A stretch of 64,000 nt of DNA from an uncultured Cohaesibacter sp. (GCF_963667045.1 NZ_OY762934.1:3550501-3614500), one strand, 5' to 3'. Shown: positions 17,186-27,332, counted from the stretch's first letter. Made by a program: numbers and translations. The notes: generated by a model from the letters alone, not told the origin.

Positions 17186-19798
17186 ATGTCACAGAAAAAA
17201 GCGTCTGGGCGCCCGCTTTCTGAAGAGGAACTTCAGGAGCTGGTGGCTTCCACGGATGCGGGAGCACGAAATCCGATCGGTCCGATCGGAACCTTTTTAG
17301 CCATTGTCGCCCTTGTCTGGGCGGCCTTTCAGGTTCTGCTGGCGTCACCGATTTCCAACTATGTTCTGCCGTCCGACCTGATCAACAACTCGCGTCAGGT
17401 GCATCTGGCTTTTGCCATTTTTCTCGCCTACATGGCCTATCCTGCACTGAAAAGCAGCCCGCGCCACCATATTCCGGTTCAGGACTGGATTTTTGCGTTG
17501 GCCGGGACCTTCATCGCGCTTTATGGCCTGTTCTTCTATGACAAGGTCGTCAACAATGGCGGTCTGGCCGATGATGTTGACAAATGGGTAGCGCTGGCTG
17601 GTCTTTTGCTGCTGTTCGAGGCCGCGCGACGGGCGCTTGGCCCGGCCATGGCGACCATCGCCGTCATCTTCCTGATCTATGTGTTCTTCGGTGCCTCCGA
17701 CTGGGTGCCGGAAGTCATTCGCTGGAAGGGGGCTTCGCTGAAAAAGGCGATGAGCCACATGTGGATCACCTCCGAGGGCGTGTTCGGCATTGCGCTCGGT
17801 GTGTCGACCAAATTCGTGTTCCTGTTCGTGCTGTTTGGTGCTTTGCTCGACAAGGCCGGGGCGGGCAACTATTTCATCAAGATGGCCTTTGCTGCGCTCG
17901 GGCATCTGAAGGGCGGACCTGCCAAGGCAGCCGTCGTCGGCTCGGCAGCCACGGGGCTTATTTCCGGTTCGTCGATCGCCAACGTGGTGACCACGGGGAC
18001 TTTTACCATTCCGCTGATGAAGCGGGTGGGCTTTACCTCCGAACAGGCAGGATCTGTCGAGGTGGCGTCCTCGGTGAACGGTCAGATCATGCCGCCGGTG
18101 ATGGGAGCGGCGGCCTTCCTGATGGTGGAATATGTGGGTATTTCCTACATGGAAGTGATCACCCATGCCTTCCTGCCAGCCATTCTGTCCTATGTGGCGC
18201 TGGTCTATATCGTGCATCTGGAAGCGGTGAAACGCAACATGCCGACCATCGGCACCAAGGCTGTTTCCACCATGCGCACCATCATGGGCATGTTCCTGTT
18301 TTTCATCGGTTTTGCCGCCATCTGCTATGGTATCAAATATCCGATCGGCTGGATCACTGCCATGGTGCCGGAAGGGGCAAGCTGGATTCTGGCGGCGCTG
18401 GTGTTCGTCGCCTATCTGCTGCTGCTCAAGCTGGCTGCCTCGGTTGAGGATCTGGTGCCCGATGATCCGAACGCCAAGGATATCGTGCTGCCCGAGGTCA
18501 AGGATATCTACAAGACCGGGCTCTACTATCTGCTACCGATCGTTGTGCTGGTCTATTTCCTGATGATCGAGCAGAAGTCTCCGGGGCTTTCGGCCTTTTG
18601 GGCGACGGCGCTGCTGTTTGTCATCCTGCTGACCCAGCGCCCACTGAAGGCGATGTTCCGTGGCGAAAACGACTATGTGAATGCCTTCAAGGCCGGGGTC
18701 AATGATCTTGGTATCGGCATGATCGATGGGTCGCGCAACATGATCGGTATCGGCCTTGCCACGGCAACCGCCGGCGTGATCGTGGGTACGGTGACGCTGA
18801 CCGGCATCGGTCAGGTGATGGCCGATCTGGTGGAGCTGATCTCCGGCGGCAATCTGGTGCTGATGCTGATCTTTGTGGCGATGCTGTCTCTGGTGCTCGG
18901 CATGGGGCTTCCCACAACGGCGAACTATATCGTCGTGTCCTCGCTGATGGCTGGTGTGGTCGTGCAGCTGGGGGCACAGTCCGGCCTGGTCGTGCCGCTG
19001 ATCGCTGTCCATCTGTTCGTGTTCTACTTCGGCATCATGGCGGACGTGACGCCGCCTGTGGGGCTTGCGTCCTTTGCCGCAGCTGCGGTGTCTGGGGGCG
19101 ACGCGATCAAGACGGGGTTCACCGCCTTCTTCTATTCGCTCCGCACAGTGGCGCTGCCCTTCGTCTTCATCTTCAATACTGATCTCATCTGGTATGACGT
19201 CACCTGGTATCAGGGGCTTCTGGTTGCTGTCATCGGGGTCATCGCCGTGCTGGCCTTTACTGCCGGGACGATGGGCCAGTTCGTTACCAAGAGCCGCCTC
19301 TATGAAAGCGTGGCGCTTGTGCTGATCGCCTTCATCCTGTTCCGGCCAGACTTCTTCATGAACCGGATCCAGCCTCCATACGAAGTGATTGAACCGGCGA
19401 AGGTCTCCGATGCCTTCGGCAAGATTGGGGCCGGGCATGAGATCAGGCTCAATATTTCCGGTCCGGATTTCGACACCGGGTCCATCAAGGAAACCACTCT
19501 GGTGCTGACTGCCGGGAATGAACAGGGCGGAGAAGCCCGTCTGGCGGCGCAGGGGCTGACCATTCTCGATGAGGATGGCGTGGCCAAACTGGATGAGCCG
19601 ATGCCGGGTACACCGTTCTTTGAAACGCTGGGCGGTTTCGACTTCTATGCGGATGAGCCGGTGCAGATCACGCATGCCGAGGTCAAGGCCGATCAGTTGC
19701 CGAAGGATCTGATCTATATTCCGGGGCTTTTGCTGCTGGGGCTGGTCTATATGCTTCAACGGGCACGTCTCGGGCGCAAGGAGGAGGTGCCAGCATGA
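17186..19798 (+). CDS. TRAP transporter permease, fused small and large subunits
   Basis: An 870-residue 4TM/12TM fusion (DctQ-DctM) of the kind paired with TAXI binding proteins. Residues about 30-190 hold the small-subunit-like helices. The large-subunit-like part runs to about 735, with GSAATGLISGSSIANVVTTG and LGMGLPTTANYIVVSSL as the conserved transport loops. About 130 soluble residues follow (DUF3394-type extension, starting near PPYEVIEPAKVSDAF) and then a last helix. Transport is powered by a sodium or proton gradient. I chose the ATG at 17186 (MSQKKASG), with AGGGGG upstream; a longer frame from 17111 adds 25 unconvincing residues. It overlaps the universal stress gene by four bases. 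Confidence 0.92.
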   Translation: MSQKKASGRPLSEEELQELVASTDAGARNPIGPIGTFLAIVALVWAAFQVLLASPISNYVLPSDLINNSRQVHLAFAIFLAYMAYPALKSSPRHHIPVQDWIFALAGTFIALYGLFFYDKVVNNGGLADDVDKWVALAGLLLLFEAARRALGPAMATIAVIFLIYVFFGASDWVPEVIRWKGASLKKAMSHMWITSEGVFGIALGVSTKFVFLFVLFGALLDKAGAGNYFIKMAFAALGHLKGGPAKAAVVGSAATGLISGSSIANVVTTGTFTIPLMKRVGFTSEQAGSVEVASSVNGQIMPPVMGAAAFLMVEYVGISYMEVITHAFLPAILSYVALVYIVHLEAVKRNMPTIGTKAVSTMRTIMGMFLFFIGFAAICYGIKYPIGWITAMVPEGASWILAALVFVAYLLLLKLAASVEDLVPDDPNAKDIVLPEVKDIYKTGLYYLLPIVVLVYFLMIEQKSPGLSAFWATALLFVILLTQRPLKAMFRGENDYVNAFKAGVNDLGIGMIDGSRNMIGIGLATATAGVIVGTVTLTGIGQVMADLVELISGGNLVLMLIFVAMLSLVLGMGLPTTANYIVVSSLMAGVVVQLGAQSGLVVPLIAVHLFVFYFGIMADVTPPVGLASFAAAAVSGGDAIKTGFTAFFYSLRTVALPFVFIFNTDLIWYDVTWYQGLLVAVIGVIAVLAFTAGTMGQFVTKSRLYESVALVLIAFILFRPDFFMNRIQPPYEVIEPAKVSDAFGKIGAGHEIRLNISGPDFDTGSIKETTLVLTAGNEQGGEARLAAQGLTILDEDGVAKLDEPMPGTPFFETLGGFDFYADEPVQITHAEVKADQLPKDLIYIPGLLLLGLVYMLQRARLGRKEEVPA

Positions 19799-20229
19799 TC
19801 AATACTGTTCTATGTGCACTGGATATCAGTCAGGAGAATGATGCGCCTGTGCTGAAGACGGCAAACAAGATTGCCAAACTGGAGGGGGCGCGACTGGACA
19901 TTGTCACGGTCGTTCCCAATTTCAGCATCTCTCTGGTGAGTTCCTATTTCGACGACAATTTTCAGAAGCAGGCCGTGCAGGATGCCAAGGTTGCGCTGAA
20001 AAAGCGGGTCGCCGACATTCTCGGAGATGACCATGTCGCGGATCTGCGCCACATCGTGGCGTCGGGGTCGATCTATGAGGAGATTCTGGAAACAGCCGTG
20101 CAGGATGATGCCGACCTCATTGTCATCGGCGCTCACAAGCCGGACTTGAGGGAAATGCTCATTGGTCCGAACGCGGCGCGGGTGGTGCGTCATTCCGCAT
20201 GCTCGGTCTATGTGGTGCGGGAAAACTGA
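19795..20229 (+). CDS. Universal stress protein UspA family
   Basis: A 144-residue Usp domain protein that closes the TRAP operon. It begins INTVLCALDIS and ends with IVIGAHKPDLREMLIGPNAARVVRHSACSVYVVR. The G-x2-G-x9-G-S/T nucleotide loop is altered (the expected GS is N/A), so ATP binding is uncertain. Usp proteins occur next to TRAP permeases in other bacteria; TeaD, beside the ectoine TRAP system of Halomonas, restrains transport. A similar modulating role is plausible here. The four-base overlap with the permease indicates coupled translation. A terminator follows. Confidence 0.88.
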   Translation: MINTVLCALDISQENDAPVLKTANKIAKLEGARLDIVTVVPNFSISLVSSYFDDNFQKQAVQDAKVALKKRVADILGDDHVADLRHIVASGSIYEEILETAVQDDADLIVIGAHKPDLREMLIGPNAARVVRHSACSVYVVREN

Positions 20230-20258
20230 GCCCTTTTGCAGAAACGGGCAAGACATGA

Positions 20259-20292
20259 GAAAGGCCGTCCGGTTGTCCGGGCGGCCTTTCTG
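20259..20292. terminator. Bidirectional terminator between the TRAP operon and mgsA
   Basis: GAAAGGCCG pairs with CGGCCTTTC around an inner CCGG/CCGG hairpin, between two convergent genes. Confidence 0.8.
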
Positions 20293-20332
20293 TTGAAATT
20301 CGGGGGCAGTGCCGCGGTTCGGCGAGCCTTCC

Positions 20333-20761
20333 TCAGAAGTCGATGGTGCCGTATTTTTCCATCATCATGCCGCGGATGATCATGTTGGCGGAACGGCGGC
20401 TCTGGGCCATCGGCAGGTCATAGACCACGGCCAGACGGTTGAGCGCTTTCACGTCCACGTCATGGGGCATGGGAGAGAGCGGGTCGACAAAGAAGATGAG
20501 GCCGTCGAGCTTGCCTTCGGCGATCATCGCTCCGATCTGCTGGTCGCCGCCGAGCGGACCGGAGAAGAGCGGGGTGATGTCCAGCTCGGGAAAGGCCTGC
20601 TTGATGCGTCCGCCGGTGGTGCCGGTGCCGACAAAGGTCGCCTTTCTCAGAAGATTGAGATGCTTGCCGACCCAGTCGACAATGTCATCCTTCTTCGCAT
20701 CATGGGCCACCAGCGCGATACGGAGTGGGGCATCGTCGTCCTTGTGTTCATTGTCCTGCAT
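20333..20761 (-). CDS. mgsA: Methylglyoxal synthase
   Basis: A 142-residue protein of family-typical length. It converts dihydroxyacetone phosphate to methylglyoxal and phosphate, a bypass of lower glycolysis when phosphate is short. Visible active-site segments are [20 protein letters not shown] (phosphate-binding loop), [14 protein letters not shown] with the catalytic Asp, and [17 protein letters not shown] with the conserved PHD. AGGAAA precedes the ATG. The toxic product would be cleared by the glyoxalase route, of which gloB occurs 37 kb away in this window. It is convergent with the TRAP operon and separated by 207 bases from the arginase gene. Confidence 0.95.
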   Translation of the reverse strand: MQDNEHKDDDAPLRIALVAHDAKKDDIVDWVGKHLNLLRKATFVGTGTTGGRIKQAFPELDITPLFSGPLGGDQQIGAMIAEGKLDGLIFFVDPLSPMPHDVDVKALNRLAVVYDLPMAQSRRSANMIIRGMMMEKYGTIDF

Positions 20762-20968
20762 GCTTGCGTTTCCTCATGCCGTTGTGGCCTGTTCATCGCT
20801 TGCCTTGCAGGGGGCGCTATGTCCGCTGCCTCTTTTGGCATGAATGGCCATTGTGGTTGTTCCCAGTTTTAGGCATGAAAAGATTTTTGTCCAGTTAATC
20901 AATGCGATCAGGACGTTATGTCCTTGGGGAATTGCCTAAAGGGATAACAAATCCGCAGGAGAGCCGAG

Positions 20969-21964
20969 CTAGATGCTGCCGTGACGCGGGCCGGGGCGCC
21001 GCGTCGGCCTGTCAAAGATCGTGCGGCCAAATAGCGATGCGGTCAGGTCCCTGAGGATATCTGCTGTCTTGCCGCGATGATCGAGGAAAGGATTGAGCTC
21101 GACAAGGTCAAGCGAGGTGACCATGCGGCTTTCATGCAGCAGCTCCATGATGAGATGGGCCTCGCGCAGGGTTGCGCCCCCCGGCACCGTGGTGCCGACG
21201 GCAGGGGCGATGTCAGGATCAAGGAAATCGACGTCAAGGCTCACATGGAGCATGGCGTTCTTCGATTTGACCTCGTCAATCAGTTCCATCAGGGGTCGGA
21301 TGACGCCGAGTTCGTCAAGAACGCGCATGTCGTTGATCTTGACGTGATGCTGGCGCAGCAGCTCCCGCTCTTTGTTGTCAATGCTGCGGATGCCCATCAT
21401 GTGAACATTGGCCGGGTTGACGGGGTGTTCTAGCGACGGCTCATAGAGACCGGCCAGTTCGGGCAGGCCGCAGAAGGCGGCGACGGACATGCCATGCATG
21501 TTGCCGCTTTCCGTGGTCGAGGGGGTGTTGAAGTCGGTGTGGGCATCAAGCCAGAGCACGAACAGCTCCCGCCCCTGTTCTGCTGCATGCCGGGCAACTC
21601 CGGCAACCGACCCCATGGCGAGGGAATGGTCTCCACCCATGAAGACGGGGAAGCCGGTTCGGGCCAACTGATAGGATCTGTCCGCCAGCGTGCGGGTCCA
21701 GCTGGCGATCCGGTCAAAATGATTGGCCTTGCCCACTGGCTCATTGGCAGGGTCACCTTGACGGTCCATGGGGCGGGGTTTGAGGTTGCCGTGGTCGACG
21801 CAGAAAAAGCCAAGTCCTTCCAGTGTTTCCCGGATGCCTGCGGTGCGCAGGGCATCGGGCCCCATCAGGCAGCCCTTTTCGTGGGTGCCATCCTGTACCG
21901 GAACGCCGATGAGATGAATGACCGGCGGGGTGTCTTCCGTTGCGTCCTGAGCGGTAACTGGCAT
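20969..21964 (-). CDS. rocF: Arginase
   Basis: A 331-residue ureohydrolase that splits arginine into ornithine and urea at a two-manganese centre. The metal-binding motifs are all visible: GGDHSLAMGSVAG, WLDAHTDFNTP, and SLDVDFLDPDIAPAVGTTVPGG. The substrate-binding stretch NMHGMSVAAFCG fits arginase rather than agmatinase. AAGGA precedes the ATG. The C-terminus is slightly longer than average, with a basic RPTRRPGPRHGSI tail. No ornithine cyclodeaminase or aminotransferase lies adjacent. Confidence 0.92.
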   Translation of the reverse strand: MPVTAQDATEDTPPVIHLIGVPVQDGTHEKGCLMGPDALRTAGIRETLEGLGFFCVDHGNLKPRPMDRQGDPANEPVGKANHFDRIASWTRTLADRSYQLARTGFPVFMGGDHSLAMGSVAGVARHAAEQGRELFVLWLDAHTDFNTPSTTESGNMHGMSVAAFCGLPELAGLYEPSLEHPVNPANVHMMGIRSIDNKERELLRQHHVKINDMRVLDELGVIRPLMELIDEVKSKNAMLHVSLDVDFLDPDIAPAVGTTVPGGATLREAHLIMELLHESRMVTSLDLVELNPFLDHRGKTADILRDLTASLFGRTIFDRPTRRPGPRHGSI

Positions 21965-22199
21965 GGTGTTCCTTGCTCCCTGATTCCTGGGCTGGTTGAT
22001 CTGGGAGGCAATAAACGGGAGAGGCGCGGCAAGAAAAAGGGGCGATCTTTTATAAAAATCGTCAGAAACTGCTCAAAATGACAGGATATGTTGCGCAAAT
22101 TGTCAGGTGGTGCTGTCTGGCAGACGCGATAGTGGCTGGCGCTGCAACCTTGTCGCGACGCCAGCCGCAGATCTGGTCGTCCGAGCCCAATGGTTCGGA

Positions 22200-25100
22200 C
22201 TAGTTGCCGAACAGGCCCTTTGTGAGACCCTGCAGCAGTTGCTGTTCCAGTTTGGGCTTGGTGCCATTGTTGTTGTTCTGCTGGTTGTTGCCTTGTGGGG
22301 CCAGCAGCTGGTTGAGATCGACGCCCAGCTTGTCAGACTGTTTCTGCAGTTCCTTGGTGACGTTCTTCTCGATCTTCTGGATGGCTTTCGAGGCATCCTT
22401 GCCTGCTCCACCCATCTGTTCGAGCGACTTCAGGATTGCCTGCGGATTCTCCAGAATGCCGGCAATATCGGGATAGATGCGTGGCTTGGTGAGTTTGCCC
22501 TTGATGATGATCGGAATCGGCACGCCATCGGCATTGACCGGTCCGCCCTGACCCTTCAGCTTGGCGATGACTTTCGGGGTTGTCTTGTAATCGATCGTCA
22601 TGTTGGGCAGATCGATGGATCCGGCACCGGACAGGCGGAACAGTGGGCTCAACATCGACAGGTCATTGTTGCTGGCGATGCCGTTCTGGAAAGTGAAGCT
22701 GGCCGTCAGGGCCGAGAAGTCGGTGTTCTGGGCATCGGACGAGGCCCAGCCGTCCAGAATGTTGCCCTGCAGGCTGCGCAGCATCTGAGGAATGTTGATG
22801 CCATTGATCTGGCCGTCCTTGATCTCGATAGCGCTGGTGCCGTTGAGCTGCTTGATGATCTGGGCCTGGCTGGCGCCCTGCGCCGTCAGGTCGAGGGTGA
22901 CGCCTCCCTTGCCGCTCAGGGCGCGCATGCCGATGGTATCGGAAAGGAACGGCTTCATGTTGAGGCCGGAGAGGGCGAATTTCGCGGCCAGTTTGGCCGG
23001 TTTCGTTCTGGCATCAACCGACACCTGACCATTGCCCTTGCCGTTGTAGAGCGCCATCTGTGACAGGGTCGTTGTCAACTGGCCACCGGCAACCTTGACC
23101 GCCAGCCCCACCGGCCCCATGGCGATGTCGCGGGCGACGAGGGTCTTGGCCGAGAAGGCGAGGTCTGCCTTGATGGTGTTGAGGCCGGAGAAGTCGATAG
23201 GGCTGGTGTCCCATCCGGTCTGGGCTGCCGGGCGATTTGGCTGGCCGTTGGCTCCGCGGGCCTGTTCCTGACCATTGCCCATGAAGGGTGTTGCGTCGAG
23301 CCGGTCAAAGGCAAAGGAGCCGGAGATGCTGGGAATCGTTCCGGCGACATAGTCCAGCGTGCCGGTGCCCTTGGTCTGGCCCATTTCCAGCGACAGATTC
23401 TTGAGGGTCGTTCGATCGGTGCCAAGATCCATCTGGCCGGATAAAAGCACCGGCAGGTCCGGAGTGCCATTGGTGACGGGCTGTCCCAGCCACGCCAGCA
23501 GCCTCTTGCTGGAACCGGTCTTGATGGTCAGCTTGCTGCCTGAAAGGCTCAGCTTGTCCGGGTTGAGGCGACCGGCAAGCGCCAGTGACAGCTCCTTGGC
23601 CTGAAGCGACAGGCTGGCGGCAACAGGCGCACGGGCAATCAGCTCGCCAAGCCCTATCCGGCTGCTGTAGCGGATGGTGTCGCCATTCCAGCTGAAAGCC
23701 CCGGAAATGTCGACCGGATCATCGAGATTGGCGATCTTGATCTGGCTGGACAGGTTGGAGATGGTGCCGGTGGACCGGTTGGGAATCGCGGTTTCAAGCG
23801 CCGGATTGGAATACTGGCCCTTCAGCAGGGTCACGGTGCCAGCCAGATTGCCCTTTTTGGAAATCTCCTCGGCGCTGAGCCCCTGGGCTGCAAAGTTGAT
23901 GCTGGCCGAGACCATGCCCGACATCGGGCTCTTCTGGCCTGCCAATGAGGCCATTTCCCCCACATCCAGCTCGCGGGCGGTGAGCGATCCGTTCCAGACC
24001 AGCTTGCTGATGTCACCATTGAGGATCGCCTGAACATTGCCCTTGGCCAGATTGGCCGACTTCAGGTCAACCGTCAGCTTGCCATTGGCGAGTTGGGAGA
24101 GCAGCTTGACCTGACGCAGTGACTGGCCCTGATAGGTCAGACGACCGGCGCGGAAATCAAGGGTCGCGTCGAAATCCTGAAGCAGTGAGAGATCTGGCTG
24201 GGTGGCGGTGCCTGTGGCCCCTGCCTCTGATTTGGCCCCGGATTTGGTGCTGGCGCTGTTGAGAAGTTCATCGAAATTGAGGGTCGTGCTGTCGACCGCT
24301 ACACGGATGAGCGGATTGCCACTGGTTGATGTGGTGAAGATGCGTGCAGCTGCCTTCACCTGCTGCTTGTCGAGGGTCAGGGACAGGCTCGGCAGGCGGA
24401 TTTCATTGCTGAGAGCGATCACCGAGCCTTCGATGCTGGCGGTCTTGACATCCAGCATCGAGCCATTCGCGCCGATCCATTCCATAAACTGGGTGACATT
24501 GCCGATGTTGGCGGCATAGTTGGCGGTGAACAACTGGGTGCCCCTGAGGGCCAGTTCGCCAACAGCCTTGACCTTGATAAGGTCGCCGTCAATGGAGAGG
24601 TCGAGGGCAGAGGACTGGCCGTTGATTGCCCGCCCGGCGTTGGCAAGACTGCCCGTGATGGAGAGGGAGCGGTCGTTGTAGGGCAGGGTGGCTTCGATTT
24701 CTGCCGGTCCGTTGAAGTCGGGAACACGCACCGTGGCGTTGAGGCCGGACACCAGTGCGGTGGTATGGCCGCCTTCGTCGATGGTGACGATTTGGGCGTC
24801 ATTGATGGTCAGGCCGCGCAGGCTGAGCGCGGAAAGGTCGAGCGCCTCGCTGGCCACTTTCGCTGCCGGGGTCGCTGCCGCACCGCCGGAGGCTGCGGGC
24901 TTTGCTGTCCGGTTGCCCGTCGCAGTGGTTTCGGCTGCAGTGCCCTTGGCGATCGTGACGACCGGCTTGTCGAGCGTGATGCCGGTGATGTCGGCTTTGC
25001 CTTTCATCAAGGGAGAAAGGGCGAGGCCAAAATCGAGCTGCCGTACCGAGAACAGGGGCTTATCCTGCTGGTCCTTGAGCGAGACGCTTTCGGTTGTCAG

Positions 25101-25286
25101 CTTGATGCCGGTGATGAAGGAGAGCGAAACGTCGCCATCAATGGCCAGCGTCATGCCCGTCTGGTCCTTGACGAGCGTGACGACCTGCGCCTTGAGATAA
25201 TCGGTCGACAGGAAGGCGGGTATCAGCAACAGGGCCATGACGATCAGGATAACCGCCGAAACAACGGAAATAATGATATTTCTCAC
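22200..25286 (-). CDS. AsmA-family protein
   Basis: A protein of about 1,028 residues with one N-terminal membrane helix (about 3-25) and a long periplasmic part. The start of the periplasmic part (FLSTDYLKAQVVTLVKDQTGMTLAIDG) and the C-terminal domain (GQINGINIPQMLRSLQGNILDGW, then DYKTTPKVIAKLKGQGG) are diagnostic of AsmA. AsmA-like proteins form long lipid-conducting grooves that bridge inner and outer membrane and affect outer-membrane assembly. A low-complexity, Gln/Asn-rich stretch occurs near the C-terminus (QGNNQQNNNNGTK). The start is non-ATG: TTG at 25289 or GTG at 25286 follow AGGAG, and GTG has the better spacing. It is divergent from pgi. Confidence 0.9.
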   Translation of the reverse strand: MRNIIISVVSAVILIVMALLLIPAFLSTDYLKAQVVTLVKDQTGMTLAIDGDVSLSFITGIKLTTESVSLKDQQDKPLFSVRQLDFGLALSPLMKGKADITGITLDKPVVTIAKGTAAETTATGNRTAKPAASGGAAATPAAKVASEALDLSALSLRGLTINDAQIVTIDEGGHTTALVSGLNATVRVPDFNGPAEIEATLPYNDRSLSITGSLANAGRAINGQSSALDLSIDGDLIKVKAVGELALRGTQLFTANYAANIGNVTQFMEWIGANGSMLDVKTASIEGSVIALSNEIRLPSLSLTLDKQQVKAAARIFTTSTSGNPLIRVAVDSTTLNFDELLNSASTKSGAKSEAGATGTATQPDLSLLQDFDATLDFRAGRLTYQGQSLRQVKLLSQLANGKLTVDLKSANLAKGNVQAILNGDISKLVWNGSLTARELDVGEMASLAGQKSPMSGMVSASINFAAQGLSAEEISKKGNLAGTVTLLKGQYSNPALETAIPNRSTGTISNLSSQIKIANLDDPVDISGAFSWNGDTIRYSSRIGLGELIARAPVAASLSLQAKELSLALAGRLNPDKLSLSGSKLTIKTGSSKRLLAWLGQPVTNGTPDLPVLLSGQMDLGTDRTTLKNLSLEMGQTKGTGTLDYVAGTIPSISGSFAFDRLDATPFMGNGQEQARGANGQPNRPAAQTGWDTSPIDFSGLNTIKADLAFSAKTLVARDIAMGPVGLAVKVAGGQLTTTLSQMALYNGKGNGQVSVDARTKPAKLAAKFALSGLNMKPFLSDTIGMRALSGKGGVTLDLTAQGASQAQIIKQLNGTSAIEIKDGQINGINIPQMLRSLQGNILDGWASSDAQNTDFSALTASFTFQNGIASNNDLSMLSPLFRLSGAGSIDLPNMTIDYKTTPKVIAKLKGQGGPVNADGVPIPIIIKGKLTKPRIYPDIAGILENPQAILKSLEQMGGAGKDASKAIQKIEKNVTKELQKQSDKLGVDLNQLLAPQGNNQQNNNNGTKPKLEQQLLQGLTKGLFGN

Positions 25287-25583
25287 CAAACTCTCCTGCT
25301 CTTCTGCGCCCCTGACGTACAGGGCGGGTTCCCTGCACCCCGAATCAACTCCCGATGACCATCATAATTGTATACGTGAAAATTCTACAATCTGCTTGGA
25401 CCATTCAGCAGCATTTTGCCTGCTTTCAGCAGAGGGGCGGCTTTTTATCCTCCGAAGCGCACAAGGGCGGCGAGTGGAAAACGATGCAATTGAATTCATT
25501 TGTTGATAGAACTCAAATGACTTGTCACATATTGATATTACAAGTCTTGCCAAGTTACACGAAGCAATGGATTGGGGTATGAA

Positions 25584-27209
25584 ATGAGCTCTCTGGAAGT
25601 CGTTTGGTCCGATTTGGTCCGCCACCGTCAGGAAATGTCTGACTTTACCCTGCGCTCAGCCTTCGCTGAAGATGCAGACAGATTTGAGCATTATTCCGCT
25701 GAAATGGACGGTTGTCTGACGCTGGACTATTCGCGCAACCGCATCCAGGAAAAGACCCTGATGCTGCTGGAAAACCTGTTGCTGCAGGCCGGTGTTGCCG
25801 AGCGCTACAAGGAAATGAAGACTGGCGTTGCCATCAACAATACCGAAAAGCGGTCGGTGCTGCATATTGCCCTGCGTGGCAGCGTCGACGAGGATCTGGT
25901 GGTCAATGGACAGGCGATTGCGGCTGATGTCAACGCGGTCAAGGCACGGCTTTACGCCTTTGCCAAGGGCGTGCGCGACGGCTCGATTGCTGCCAAGGAT
26001 GGCAAACCCTTCACCGACGTGGTCAATATCGGCATTGGCGGTTCCGATCTCGGACCGCATATGGTCACCGCCGGTCTTGCCGCTTTCCATGACGGTCCGC
26101 GTGTACATTTCGTCTCCAACGTCGATGGTGCCCACATGGGTGACACGCTCAAGACGCTTGATCCGGCCCGCACCCTGTTTCTCGTTGCTTCCAAGACCTT
26201 CACCACGCAGGAAACCATGACCAACGCCCGTGCCGCCAAGGCATGGCTCGTTGCGGCATTGGGCGAGGAGGCAGTCGGCGACCATTTCGCAGCCCTGTCC
26301 ACCAACAAGGACGGTGTGGAAGGCTTTGGCATCAGCGCCGAGCGGATGTTCGAATTCTGGGACTGGGTCGGTGGTCGCTATTCGGTCTGGTCGGCCATTG
26401 GCCTGCCAGTGATGATCGCCATCGGGCCGGAGGGCTTTGAAGAGTTTCTGGCGGGTGCCCGCTCCATGGATCACCATTTCGAGACGGCACCGTTCCGCGA
26501 GAACCTGCCGATGCTGATGGCTGCTCTTGGCCTGTGGTATCGCAATATCTGGGCCTGCCCGTCTCTGGCCGTGCTGCCTTATGATCAGCGGCTTGAATAT
26601 TTCTCGGCCTTCCTGCAGCAGCTGGACATGGAATCCAACGGCAAGCGGGTCCGGCGTAACGGCTCTGATATCCTGAGGGCTTCCGGTCCTGTGATCTGGG
26701 GGCAGTCGGGCACCAATGGCCAGCATGCCTTCTATCAGGAACTGCATCAGGGCCACGACATCATTCCGTGCGAATTCCTCGTTGCGGCCAATCCGAGCGA
26801 TGCCGATCAGGGCCAGCACGAGCTTTTGCTTTCCAACTGTCTGGCACAGGTCGAGGCGCTGGCCTTTGGCCGCACCGCCGAGGAGGCCAAGGCTCAGCTC
26901 GAAGCCTCCGGCAAGTCTGCCGAGGACGTGGCCGAACTGGTGCCGCACAAGGTGTTCCCGGGCAACCGCCCGACCTCGCTGCTGTTCTATGATCAGCTGA
27001 CCCCGAAAATGCTCGGTCGCCTGATTGCACTTTACGAACACAAGGTGTTCGTGCAGGGCGTTGTCTGGGGTGTCAACAGCTATGACCAGTGGGGTGTCGA
27101 GCTTGGCAAGGAACTGGCCAACAAGCTGGCTCCGGCCGTCAAGTCTGCCGAGCGAGGAGAAGGCGATCCGGCCATCCTTGATCGCCTCAAGGCCTATCGC
27201 ACCAAATAG
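25584..27209 (+). CDS. pgi: Glucose-6-phosphate isomerase
   Basis: A 541-residue enzyme interconverting glucose 6-phosphate and fructose 6-phosphate. Family signatures are NIGIGGSDLGPHMVTAGL, SKTFTTQETMTNA (phosphate binding), WDWVGGRYSVWSAIGLP with the catalytic Glu-containing segment VGGRYS, GQSGTNGQHAFYQELHQG with the catalytic His, and GVNSYDQWGVELGKELA with the catalytic Lys. I chose ATG 25584 because GGGG lies six bases upstream and the product starts like relatives; a TTG four codons earlier is also in frame. It ends in a clear terminator. Confidence 0.96.
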   Translation: MSSLEVVWSDLVRHRQEMSDFTLRSAFAEDADRFEHYSAEMDGCLTLDYSRNRIQEKTLMLLENLLLQAGVAERYKEMKTGVAINNTEKRSVLHIALRGSVDEDLVVNGQAIAADVNAVKARLYAFAKGVRDGSIAAKDGKPFTDVVNIGIGGSDLGPHMVTAGLAAFHDGPRVHFVSNVDGAHMGDTLKTLDPARTLFLVASKTFTTQETMTNARAAKAWLVAALGEEAVGDHFAALSTNKDGVEGFGISAERMFEFWDWVGGRYSVWSAIGLPVMIAIGPEGFEEFLAGARSMDHHFETAPFRENLPMLMAALGLWYRNIWACPSLAVLPYDQRLEYFSAFLQQLDMESNGKRVRRNGSDILRASGPVIWGQSGTNGQHAFYQELHQGHDIIPCEFLVAANPSDADQGQHELLLSNCLAQVEALAFGRTAEEAKAQLEASGKSAEDVAELVPHKVFPGNRPTSLLFYDQLTPKMLGRLIALYEHKVFVQGVVWGVNSYDQWGVELGKELANKLAPAVKSAERGEGDPAILDRLKAYRTK

Positions 27210-27243
27210 GCCGCGTCGTTCGGCCTTGGATGACAAGAATCCA

Positions 27244-27271
27244 GCCCGCCGGTGTGCTCCGGCGGGTTTTT
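27244..27271 (+). terminator. Intrinsic terminator of pgi
   Basis: Stem CCCGCCGG/CCGGCGGG with a short loop and five T follows the pgi stop by 35 bases. Confidence 0.85.
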
Positions 27272-27332
27272 CCTTTGGTGGCTGCCCTGGATAGGGACGG
27301 GCAGCCTGAGCGCCCTGCCAACCGGCAAAACC

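Noticed and set aside
22134-22166. Terminator after the AsmA gene
   Set aside because: GGCTGGCG/CGCCAGCC forms a stem but no T-run follows on the AsmA strand, so I cannot support it as an intrinsic terminator.
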